Assembly: GCA_027077185.1 (NCBI GenBank)
Contig: JALTGJ010000424.1
Coordinates: 1-6,920, forward strand
Length of the DNA: 6,920 nucleotides
From: Spirochaetales bacterium
Lineage (GTDB): Bacteria; Spirochaetota; Spirochaetia; B11-G9
Direction of reading: 5' to 3'
Part shown: positions 1 to 5,721 of the stretch, piece by piece
How positions within the stretch are numbered: the stretch's first letter is position 1
Layout of the letters: the number at the start of each line of letters is the position of its first letter
Position numbers and translations under genes: made by a program
The notes under the pieces: generated by a model
Told to the model about the DNA's origin: nothing
Databases searched by the model: none
Seen by the model: the letters and a program-made list of their open reading frames with translations, nothing else

Positions 1-228
1 ATGTCAGTAGTATTTACATTTCTAACTCTACTGGTATTTGTAATGAAGCTGATGTCAGCGATATTGCCAAAATACTTTCCGGATAAAGTAAAAGAATCAA
101 AAACCAATAAAAAACGATCCGTTAAAAATGAACAAAAATCAATAGAAACCCCTGCTGAAACATTTAGTATGGGAGAAGCAGAAATTGCGGCTGTAATAGC
201 TGCAGTCAAATCATACTCAAACAGTTAG
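1..228 (+). CDS. oadG: Oxaloacetate decarboxylase gamma subunit, probably 5'-partial
   Basis: Small membrane subunit that anchors and assembles the Na+-pumping decarboxylase, joining the alpha subunit to the membrane beta subunit. The visible 75 residues have one N-terminal hydrophobic helix (about residues 1-22), a Lys/Glu/Ser-rich cytoplasmic linker (23-55), and an Ala/Ile/Val-rich C-terminal segment ending AVIAAVKSY (about 58-72), which is the usual OadG tail. The first residues, MSVVFTFLTLLV, match the family's conserved Gly-Met-x-Val-Val-Phe motif in the middle of the membrane helix. The ATG at base 1 is therefore probably an internal Met, with the true start some 10-20 codons before the window. 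The visible part has no His or Cys, so the C-terminal zinc-binding histidines described for the Klebsiella protein are not there. It is first in the operon, with oadA starting 15 bases after its stop. Family assignment is firm because of size, topology and operon position; the start is uncertain. Confidence 0.85.
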   Translation: MSVVFTFLTLLVFVMKLMSAILPKYFPDKVKESKTNKKRSVKNEQKSIETPAETFSMGEAEIAAVIAAVKSYSNS

Positions 229-243
229 GAGAGGTATTTTTAG

Positions 244-2454
244 ATGAAAAAAAGAGTCGATTTTATGGTCACAGCTTTTCGTGACGGTTTCCAGTCAGTA
301 TATGGTGCAAGAGTATTCACAAAAGATTTCCTTCCGGCTGTAGAAGCAGCAGTTGATGCAGGAATTACACATTTTGAAGCAGGTGGTGGAGCAAGATTTC
401 AGTCTTTATACTTTTATTGTAATGAAGATGCTTTTGATATGATGGATCAGTTTAGAGCAACTGTTGGTCCGGATATTAATCTTCAGACACTTGCAAGGGG
501 AACAAATGTAGTTGGCCTTGAGTCACAATCAAGAGACGTTATAGACCTTCATGCAAAAATGTTTACAAAACATGGAATATCTACAATTCGAAACTTTGAT
601 GCACTTAATGATGTTAACAACCTTATTTATTCAGGTGAAAGAATTGTTGCAGCAGGAGCAAAGCACGAAGTTTGTGTTACAATGATGGAGCTGCCCCCAG
701 GAGCAACAGGGGCTCATGATCCGGAATTTTATATGGGTGTTCTTCGTAATATCCTGGATGCCGGAATTAAATATGATTCAATATGTTTCAAAGATGCATC
801 AGGTACCTCTGCGCCTGCCAAGGTATATGAAACTATAAAACAAGCAAGATCTCTTCTTGGTGAAGAAGCAAGAATTGTTTTTCATAGTCACGAGACAGCC
901 GGCACCAGTATTATTGGGTACAAGGCAGCTATTGAAGCTGGGGCCAATCAGGTCGATTTATCTATGGCACCTGTTTCCGGAGGTACAGGACAACCTGATA
1001 TTATTACAATGTGGCATGCACTTAGAGGTACTGAATATGATCTCGGCATAGATATAAATAAAATAATGAAAGCTGAAGAAGTATTTAAAACCTGTATGAA
1101 AGATTATTTTATGCCCCCGGAAGCAAAAAGCGTTGAACCATTAATGCCATTTTCTCCTATGCCTGGTGGTGCACTAACGGCAAACACCCAAATGATGAGA
1201 GACAATGGAATTTTAAACAGATATAATGAAGTCACCGCAGCTATGGGAGAAGTTATAGAAAAGGGCGGATACGGAACTTCTGTAACTCCTGTTTCCCAGT
1301 TCTATTTTCAGCAGGCTTTTAATAATGTCATGATGGGATCCTGGAAAAAAATTGCTGATGGTTACGGAAAGATGGTTCTGGGTTACTTTGGGAAAACCCC
1401 TGTTGCACCGGATCCCGAAATTATTAAACTGGCAGAGAAGCAGCTGGGTTTAAAACCCACAACAAAAATTCCAGTCGATATTAATGATGCTGATCCTCAA
1501 AAAGGAATAAAAATAGCAACACAGCGACTTAAAGATGCAAATTTAAAAGTTAATGATGAAAATGTTTTTATTTCTGCAACATGTAAAGAAAAGGGAATCA
1601 CATTTCTAAAAGGCAATGCAAAAATAGGTGTTCGCAAAATTGATCCAAATGAAAAAGAAGCATCTGCAGCAGCAAATACAAAAGCTGCTACAGAATTTAC
1701 CGTCAAAGTCAATCAAAACGAATACAACGTTGAAATGAAAGGCTCCAAAGCCCTGGTTAATGGTGTTGAATATAATATATCTGTAAAAGAAGGACTAAGC
1801 GCAAAACCAGTTCAAAAGACAGTACAACCTGCGCAGGCAGCTCCTGCAAGTACAGTGTCGCGACCTGCCCCGGTTACAGGAGGCAAAAAAACTATCGAAG
1901 CCCCATTACCAGGTATAGTCCTTAAAATTTTAAAAGGTGTTGGAGACAGAGTTGAAGAAGATGAAGTAATTATGATCGTTGAGTCCATGAAAATGGAAAC
2001 TGAAATAAATGCTCCATCCTCGGGGACCATCAGTGAATTACCAATTAAAGAATCCGATCAGATAGTAGCAGGTGATACTCTGGCAGTAATAACAGCTGAT
2101 GCTTCCTCAGCCAAGTCTGCTCCTACTCCTGCAGCAGCAGTACAAAAACCTGCAGCAGTACAAAAAAAAGCTGCTCCGGTAGCAAAACAGGTTTCAGTTC
2201 CAAAAGCTGCTCCTGTAAAGTCAGCTCCTTCGAGCGGAAAACAGATTATTGTGGAAGCCCCGCTTCCTGGAATTGTTCTTAAACATGTTAAAAACACAGG
2301 GGATTCCATTGAGGAAGATGAAGTGATAATGATAATAGAGTCCATGAAAATGGAAACCGAGATTATTGCCACTGGAACTGGAACATTAACAGAACTTTCT
2401 GTCAAAGAAGGTGATCAAATTAGTGCAGGTGATAAGCTTGCAGTAATTAATTAG
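244..2454 (+). CDS. oadA: Oxaloacetate decarboxylase alpha subunit with two tandem biotinyl domains
   Basis: Carboxyltransferase subunit that moves the carboxyl group of oxaloacetate to biotin, releasing pyruvate, and presents carboxybiotin to the beta subunit. Residues 5-270 form the metal-dependent TIM-barrel: D14 (RDGFQS), K183 (CFKDASG, the position of the carbamylated lysine) and H214/H216 (HSHETAG) are the expected metal ligands, and R85 (ARGTNVVG) and the SGGTGQP loop at 245-251 are also present. Residues about 300-470 are the conserved PYC/OADA domain (GYGTSVTPVSQ at 342-352). Residues 484-516 are a short beta-rich segment, followed by Ala/Pro/Lys-rich linkers at about 518-548 and 618-666. 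Two complete biotinyl domains follow, with target lysines K583 and K702, each in ESMKMETE. Usual OadA proteins are about 590-610 residues with one such domain, so this one (736) is longer by one domain plus linker. Barrel motifs differ from the classical form: RDGFQS instead of RDxHQS, EAGGGARFQ instead of ECWGGATFD, KDASG instead of KDMAG. The AGGAGAGG ribosome site overlaps the oadG stop. No biotin carboxylase gene is nearby, which favours a decarboxylase over a pyruvate carboxylase subunit. Confidence 0.92.
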   Translation: MKKRVDFMVTAFRDGFQSVYGARVFTKDFLPAVEAAVDAGITHFEAGGGARFQSLYFYCNEDAFDMMDQFRATVGPDINLQTLARGTNVVGLESQSRDVIDLHAKMFTKHGISTIRNFDALNDVNNLIYSGERIVAAGAKHEVCVTMMELPPGATGAHDPEFYMGVLRNILDAGIKYDSICFKDASGTSAPAKVYETIKQARSLLGEEARIVFHSHETAGTSIIGYKAAIEAGANQVDLSMAPVSGGTGQPDIITMWHALRGTEYDLGIDINKIMKAEEVFKTCMKDYFMPPEAKSVEPLMPFSPMPGGALTANTQMMRDNGILNRYNEVTAAMGEVIEKGGYGTSVTPVSQFYFQQAFNNVMMGSWKKIADGYGKMVLGYFGKTPVAPDPEIIKLAEKQLGLKPTTKIPVDINDADPQKGIKIATQRLKDANLKVNDENVFISATCKEKGITFLKGNAKIGVRKIDPNEKEASAAANTKAATEFTVKVNQNEYNVEMKGSKALVNGVEYNISVKEGLSAKPVQKTVQPAQAAPASTVSRPAPVTGGKKTIEAPLPGIVLKILKGVGDRVEEDEVIMIVESMKMETEINAPSSGTISELPIKESDQIVAGDTLAVITADASSAKSAPTPAAAVQKPAAVQKKAAPVAKQVSVPKAAPVKSAPSSGKQIIVEAPLPGIVLKHVKNTGDSIEEDEVIMIIESMKMETEIIATGTGTLTELSVKEGDQISAGDKLAVIN
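1897..2448 (+). repeat. Tandem duplication of the biotinyl domain inside oadA
   Basis: Two in-frame copies of a 65-residue biotinyl domain, encoded at 1897-2091 and 2254-2448. By hand alignment without gaps, 47 of 65 residues are identical. Both copies keep the EAPLPGIVLK start, EEDEVIMI, the biotinylation motif ESMKMETE and the AGDxLAVI end. The DNA around the biotinylation motif is identical for 20 bases (1981-2000 and 2338-2357) and lies 357 bases (119 codons) apart, while many synonymous sites elsewhere differ. The duplication is therefore not brand new, and both copies appear to be held under selection for biotinylation. Confidence 0.93.
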
Positions 2455-2463
2455 GAGATTAAG

Positions 2464-3612
2464 ATGAGTATATTAGACTCCTTATTAGCTTTCTGGAGTA
2501 AAACAGGAATAATGAATTTCACATGGCAGCAAGCTGTAATGATCCTTATTGGTGGTTTATTAATCTATCTGGCAATAAAAAAAGGATTTGAACCTCTTCT
2601 GCTTTTGCCAATGGGTATAGGTGCTATTTTAGCAAATGTTCCTGTTGTAAATATGGCCGGTGCAGAAGGATTTATCGGCATCATTTCACACTTTGGGATT
2701 TCAAATGGTTTATTTCCCTTACTAATATTTATGGGTGTCGGAGCAATGACAGATTTTGGTCCATTAATTGCAAATCCAAAAACAGCCCTTCTTGGAGCTG
2801 CTGCCCAATTTGGTATTTTTACTACACTGCTTGGTGCTCTTGCTCTAACACAATATGCAGGATTCCATTTTAATCTTTCTGATGCAGCAGCTATAGGAAT
2901 TATAGGTGGTGCTGATGGTCCAACTGCAATATTTGTTGCAAGAAAACTGTCACCGGATCTTCTGGGTGCAATAGCAGTTGCCGCGTATTCCTACATGGCG
3001 CTGGTTCCAATAATTCAACCGCCAATTATGAGGCTGTTAACTACTGAACACGAACGAAACATTAAAATGGAACAGCTAAGACATGTTACGAAATCAGAAA
3101 AAATTATATTCCCACTTGCAGTTCTTGGTATTTGTATAATATTGCTTCCCGAAGCAACTCCTCTAATTGGAGCACTTATGTTTGGAAACCTTGCAAAAGA
3201 AAGTGCTGTTGTAGAAAGATTATCAAACACAATGCAAAATGCTCTAATGAATATAGTAACAATCTTACTTGGATTAGGAGTTGGTTCAAAATTTGCTGCA
3301 GAAAAGTTCCTTAGAATTGAAACACTTGGAATATTGGTTCTGGGTCTTATAGCTTTCTCTATAGGTACAATGAGTGGAATCCTTATTGCAAAACTTATGA
3401 ATGTACTTTCAAAAAAACCTATAAATCCCCTAATAGGTGCAGCTGGAGTATCGGCAGTTCCTATGGCTGCAAGGGTTGCCAATAAGGTTGGACAGGAAAC
3501 AAATAAGCATAACTACCTTCTTATGCATGCAATGGGACCAAATGTATCAGGAGTAATTGGATCCGCTGTTGCCGCTGGAGTACTGCTTGCAGTAGTACCA
3601 ATGCTTGGATAG
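2464..3612 (+). CDS. oadB: Na+-pumping oxaloacetate decarboxylase beta subunit
   Basis: Polytopic inner-membrane subunit that decarboxylates the carboxybiotin carried by the alpha subunit and couples this to Na+ export. The 382 residues are mostly hydrophobic helices. The hallmark [10 protein letters not shown] (148-157) and [13 protein letters not shown] (175-187) are intact, as is [18 protein letters not shown] (321-338). Taking D151 as equivalent to Klebsiella D203, a constant offset of 52 places Y177, N321, G325, S330 and R337 on the residues I recall as Na+/proton-site residues there (Y229, N373, G377, S382, R389). All are conserved, so the pump should be active. An amphipathic, charged stretch at about 194-213 ([20 protein letters not shown]) is a cytoplasmic loop. 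The ATG follows AGGAG (2453-2457), which overlaps the oadA stop, so translation is probably coupled. It is the last gene of the operon, with an intrinsic terminator starting 57 bases after its stop. GcdB/MmdB pumps for other substrates share this fold; the alpha subunit argues for oxaloacetate. Confidence 0.95.
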   Translation: MSILDSLLAFWSKTGIMNFTWQQAVMILIGGLLIYLAIKKGFEPLLLLPMGIGAILANVPVVNMAGAEGFIGIISHFGISNGLFPLLIFMGVGAMTDFGPLIANPKTALLGAAAQFGIFTTLLGALALTQYAGFHFNLSDAAAIGIIGGADGPTAIFVARKLSPDLLGAIAVAAYSYMALVPIIQPPIMRLLTTEHERNIKMEQLRHVTKSEKIIFPLAVLGICIILLPEATPLIGALMFGNLAKESAVVERLSNTMQNALMNIVTILLGLGVGSKFAAEKFLRIETLGILVLGLIAFSIGTMSGILIAKLMNVLSKKPINPLIGAAGVSAVPMAARVANKVGQETNKHNYLLMHAMGPNVSGVIGSAVAAGVLLAVVPMLG

Positions 3613-3621
3613 ATCTTTTCC

Positions 3622-3705
3622 ATTCGATACAATTTCTTTATGAGAATGAATATTGGGGTATAAAGAAATCACTCAGGGAGCGGTTTACTAACCGGTTGCT
3701 GAGTG
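3622..3705. repeat. Modular hairpin element, copy 1 (truncated)
   Basis: First of two related copies in the 224-base intergenic region. It shares TTCGATACAATTTCTTT (3623-3639; second copy 3715-3731) and GAAATCACTCAGGG (3665-3678; second copy 3756-3769), each about 91-92 bases apart. It contains a perfect 10-bp inverted repeat (3632-3641 with 3660-3669, 18-base loop), directly followed by a 7-bp stem (3670-3676 with 3699-3705). The loop sequences differ completely from copy 2 while the stems are kept. The small fourth hairpin and the closing arm of copy 2 are missing here; a T-run follows instead. Confidence 0.75.
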
Positions 3706-3710
3706 TTTTT
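3670..3710 (+). terminator. Intrinsic terminator of oadGAB
   Basis: Stem CACTCAG (3670-3676) pairs perfectly with CTGAGTG (3699-3705). An inner stem CGGTT/AACCG (3681-3685 with 3690-3694) closes a TACT loop, and TTTTT follows at 3706-3710. It begins 57 bases after the oadB stop on the same strand. The stem is the third helix of the repeat element at 3622-3705, so the terminator appears to be built from a repeat copy. On the other strand there is no T-run directly after the stem. Confidence 0.8.
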
Positions 3711-3713
3711 GCC

Positions 3714-3813
3714 CTTCGATACAATTTCTTTTGTGGTAAAATTCTAGAGTAAAACGAAATCACTCAGGGCACGTGTTTTCGGTCACTGAGTGCGACGAAG
3801 TCGTGTATCGAAG
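3714..3813. repeat. Modular hairpin element, copy 2: complete four-way junction
   Basis: Four inverted repeats abut without a spare base. P1 is 3714-3723 with 3804-3813 (CTTCGATACA/TGTATCGAAG, 10 bp). P2 is 3724-3728 with 3756-3760 (5 bp, then a mismatch and 3 more pairs). P3 is 3761-3767 with 3786-3792 (7 bp). P4 is 3793-3796 with 3800-3803 (CGAC-GAA-GTCG). As RNA or extruded DNA this is a cloverleaf of 100 bases with no unpaired junction nucleotides. It lies between the 3' ends of oadB and the slyD-like gene, and ends 23 bases from the latter's stop. I do not recognise it as a known RNA family or attachment site. A structured repetitive element or a non-coding RNA are both possible. Confidence 0.7.
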
Positions 3814-3836
3814 TGATCGAAGCACCGGTTGCTGTT

Positions 3837-4340
3837 TTAATGATCACAATGCTCATGGTCGTGACCTTCCCCTTCATCATGATGATGGCCCCAATGTTCT
3901 ACTTCCCACTCTTCTGCCATTCTTATATCAGTTATTTCAGCCTTAACCCGTAAGGTTTCGCCGGAAAGAGGATGATTTTTATCAATCAGAACTTTATTTC
4001 CCCTAAGTTCAATTATGGTAATTATATTATCACCATCTTCATCTTCCACGTCAAATTCCATACCAGCTTCCAGAACAGAATCTTCCGGAAAGATCTCTTT
4101 TTCTATCTCAACAATCAAATCATCATTTTTTATTCCAAATCCATCTTCCGGAGGGATAACTATATCTATCTTTGCACCCTTTTCAAGTCCATTTAATGCC
4201 CTTTCGACCCCGGGAAGCATTTCACCTATACCATGAAGATAATCATATTCTCCATCAACACTGGAACTTTCCAGGACTTCACCCTTGTCATCCATCAATA
4301 TATATTCCAGAGTAACAATAGAGTTTTTTGTAACTTTCAT
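3837..4340 (-). CDS. slyD: SlyD-like FKBP-type peptidyl-prolyl isomerase with His-rich tail
   Basis: Cytoplasmic proline isomerase and chaperone of the SlyD branch. Residues 1-68 form the first FKBP part (LEYILMDDKGEVLESS at 11-26, then HGIGEMLPGVERALNGL at 36-52 and VIPPEDGFG at 61-69). Residues about 70-120 are the acidic insert-in-flap chaperone domain. DKNHPLSGETL (120-130) is the SlyD hallmark that returns to the FKBP fold. The C-terminus (149-167) has eight His and one Cys, suggesting nickel or other metal binding as in E. coli SlyD, though the tail is shorter. The protein is strongly acidic and 167 residues long, within the family range. The ATG is preceded by AAGGAA (4347-4352) at six bases. 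It starts 23 bases after the stop of the 428-residue regulator gene and is probably co-transcribed with it. No hydrogenase or nickel-enzyme genes are visible, so general folding is the safest role. Confidence 0.9.
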   Translation of the reverse strand: MKVTKNSIVTLEYILMDDKGEVLESSSVDGEYDYLHGIGEMLPGVERALNGLEKGAKIDIVIPPEDGFGIKNDDLIVEIEKEIFPEDSVLEAGMEFDVEDEDGDNIITIIELRGNKVLIDKNHPLSGETLRVKAEITDIRMAEEWEVEHWGHHHDEGEGHDHEHCDH

Positions 4341-4363
4341 TTTTTATTCCTTATTTAGAGCTC

Positions 4364-5650
4364 TTAAACAGAATGCTGCTCATTTGCTCTTACAATTTTA
4401 CGTGCAAGTAGTTTGGAAAGGAATATACCATAGTGAGGATATCTCTTCATTACCTGAACAAAGGATTTTCGGGATATTTTTATTAATTTACCTTTTTCTT
4501 CAGCATGTACAGCTGCAGATCTTCTATTATTCAGCAAGAAAGCCATTTCTCCCATAAATAAATCTGCAGGACTAAGGGATCCAACAACTTTTTTATTAAG
4601 AAACACTGTATATCTTCCACTTGCAATATAATATAAAAAATTACCTTTTTCACCTTCATGAAAAACAACATCACCCTTATTGGGATATATAACTTCTTCC
4701 CCTGAAAACCCCTCCGGAGTTTTTCTAATTACAGAGTCATCATGTTTAACTGTAATCTTCGCTTCATTTCCAATATCATTATATTCAACAGATTCAGAAA
4801 AAGCCTCAGCCATAATGATTCCTCTGCCATGCTGGGAAAGAGGATCATCATTCTGAATTTTCTTTTTTATTTTTGAGACATCAAACCCCTTGCCTTCATC
4901 ACGAATTGTAAATACAGTATTGTCTATTGAAGAATCCCATTCAAAATGAACTCTCTTTGATGCTATTTCCACATCCTCACATTTTTCCTGAACAAGATCT
5001 ATTACACTGCGTCCACTTTGCAAAAATTCTGTTTTTTCGTCGAAACTAATTCCACAATGACCATGTTCTATCCCATTTACAATAAGTTCAGATAAGGCCA
5101 ACTGAAGGTGCATTTTATTCTCAGACTTTAAATACCCTTTTTGCACTAAATTTGTTACTGCAATACCTGCATAAATAGAAACAGCAAGAATATCATTATC
5201 AATTGAAAAAGAACCGGAAGAATGTTCCATAAAATGACTGTACAAATCTTTTTGATATATTAATTGCCAATTCTCAGCAATAATATTAACACTTTTTACT
5301 ATATGACTGTCAATTCTGGAATAATCAAGCATTACAAGAACATTAAGATCTTTTACATCTTCCATTAACTCCTGTTCATTTTGAGTTGATCCGTCATACA
5401 ATCCAATTATTCCAAAACTGTGTAACCAGGAATCTTTTCTAACCTGTCCTAACATAGATTTATACGAAACTTTTTTATCACCAAAGTTTAGAATTACAAT
5501 TTCAGGAAGATCAAAGTTCAATGATTCAAGAATCCTCTTTTCATTTGCCATCATAACAATTGGAAAATCAAAACAACGCTCTCTACGGAAAGCTGATTCT
5601 ATAATATTTTTAATTTTCTGATCTGAATTAACCAGTACAATAAATCCCAT
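4364..5650 (-). CDS. Regulator: degenerate receiver, RsbW-like ATPase, cyclic-nucleotide-binding domain
   Basis: A 428-residue cytoplasmic signalling protein with three parts. Residues 1-125 resemble a response-regulator receiver (IVLVNSD; PEIVILNFG), but the usual phospho-acceptor Asp is Asn55 and the conserved Lys near strand 5 is not evident, so it is probably a pseudo-receiver. Residues about 150-305 are a GHKL ATPase of the anti-sigma-factor kinase type: N-box LALSELIVNGIEHGH (184-198), G1 box RDEGKGFD (250-257), G2 box HGRGIIMAEAFSE (274-286). About 30 residues (202-232) are inserted after the N-box. Residues about 315-420 are a CRP-like cyclic-nucleotide-binding domain with the phosphate-binding cassette GEMAFLLNNRRSAAVHAEE (367-385), whose Glu and Arg are kept. 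No helix-turn-helix or membrane segment follows. The AGGAG (5660-5664) sits nine bases before the ATG. The likely role is a Ser/Thr kinase or partner-switching protein gated by cNMP, but substrate and ligand are unknown. It lies between asd and the slyD-like gene; its leader contains a terminator. Confidence 0.8.
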   Translation of the reverse strand: MGFIVLVNSDQKIKNIIESAFRRERCFDFPIVMMANEKRILESLNFDLPEIVILNFGDKKVSYKSMLGQVRKDSWLHSFGIIGLYDGSTQNEQELMEDVKDLNVLVMLDYSRIDSHIVKSVNIIAENWQLIYQKDLYSHFMEHSSGSFSIDNDILAVSIYAGIAVTNLVQKGYLKSENKMHLQLALSELIVNGIEHGHCGISFDEKTEFLQSGRSVIDLVQEKCEDVEIASKRVHFEWDSSIDNTVFTIRDEGKGFDVSKIKKKIQNDDPLSQHGRGIIMAEAFSESVEYNDIGNEAKITVKHDDSVIRKTPEGFSGEEVIYPNKGDVVFHEGEKGNFLYYIASGRYTVFLNKKVVGSLSPADLFMGEMAFLLNNRRSAAVHAEEKGKLIKISRKSFVQVMKRYPHYGIFLSKLLARKIVRANEQHSV

Positions 5651-5664
5651 AAAATATATCTCCT

Positions 5665-5696
5665 AAAAAAAAACCGAACCCTTATTCTAGGTTCGG
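5665..5696 (-). terminator. Intrinsic terminator after asd, in the regulator leader
   Basis: Read on the minus strand, a perfect 7-bp stem CCGAACC/GGTTCGG (5674-5680 with 5690-5696, nine-base loop) is followed by nine T residues (5665-5673). It starts 25 bases after the asd stop. The T-run ends where the AGGAG of the next gene (5660-5664) begins, so there is no room for a separate promoter and leader after it. The gene downstream must rely on read-through, a promoter upstream of the hairpin, or a nearly leaderless start. Confidence 0.85.
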
Positions 5697-5699
5697 CTG

Positions 5700-5715
5700 T
5701 TTTATTCAAATAAAA
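5700..5715. repeat. Short AT-only inverted repeat between asd and regulator
   Basis: TTTTATT (5700-5706) and AATAAAA (5709-5715) form a perfect 7-bp inverted repeat around a two-base centre. It lies between the asd stop and the terminator hairpin. It could be a protein-binding site or part of an AT-rich promoter, or just low-complexity sequence. It does not match an operator I know. Confidence 0.3.
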
Positions 5716-5721
5716 TAGGAA

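Noticed and set aside
1497..2405. Antisense open frames over the C-terminal part of oadA
   Set aside because: They have no recognisable domains, lie opposite Ala/Pro-rich linkers and biotinyl repeats, and are explained by codon bias of oadA.
244..2454. Pyruvate carboxylase subunit B or transcarboxylase 5S instead of OadA
   Set aside because: The gene is flanked by oadG and oadB in tight operon order and has no biotin carboxylase neighbour, so the sodium-pump alpha subunit is the better call.
3015..3482. Long antisense open frame inside oadB
   Set aside because: The sense protein has intact pump residues throughout; the antisense product has no family features.
3714..3813. Cloverleaf taken as a tRNA gene
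   Set aside because: The closing stem is 10 bp, there is no CCA end or discriminator arrangement, no T-loop sequence, and arm and loop lengths do not fit a tRNA.
5700..5715. FNR or CRP operator
   Set aside because: The inverted repeat contains only A/T arms and lacks the TTGAT-N4-ATCAA or TGTGA-N6-TCACA pattern.
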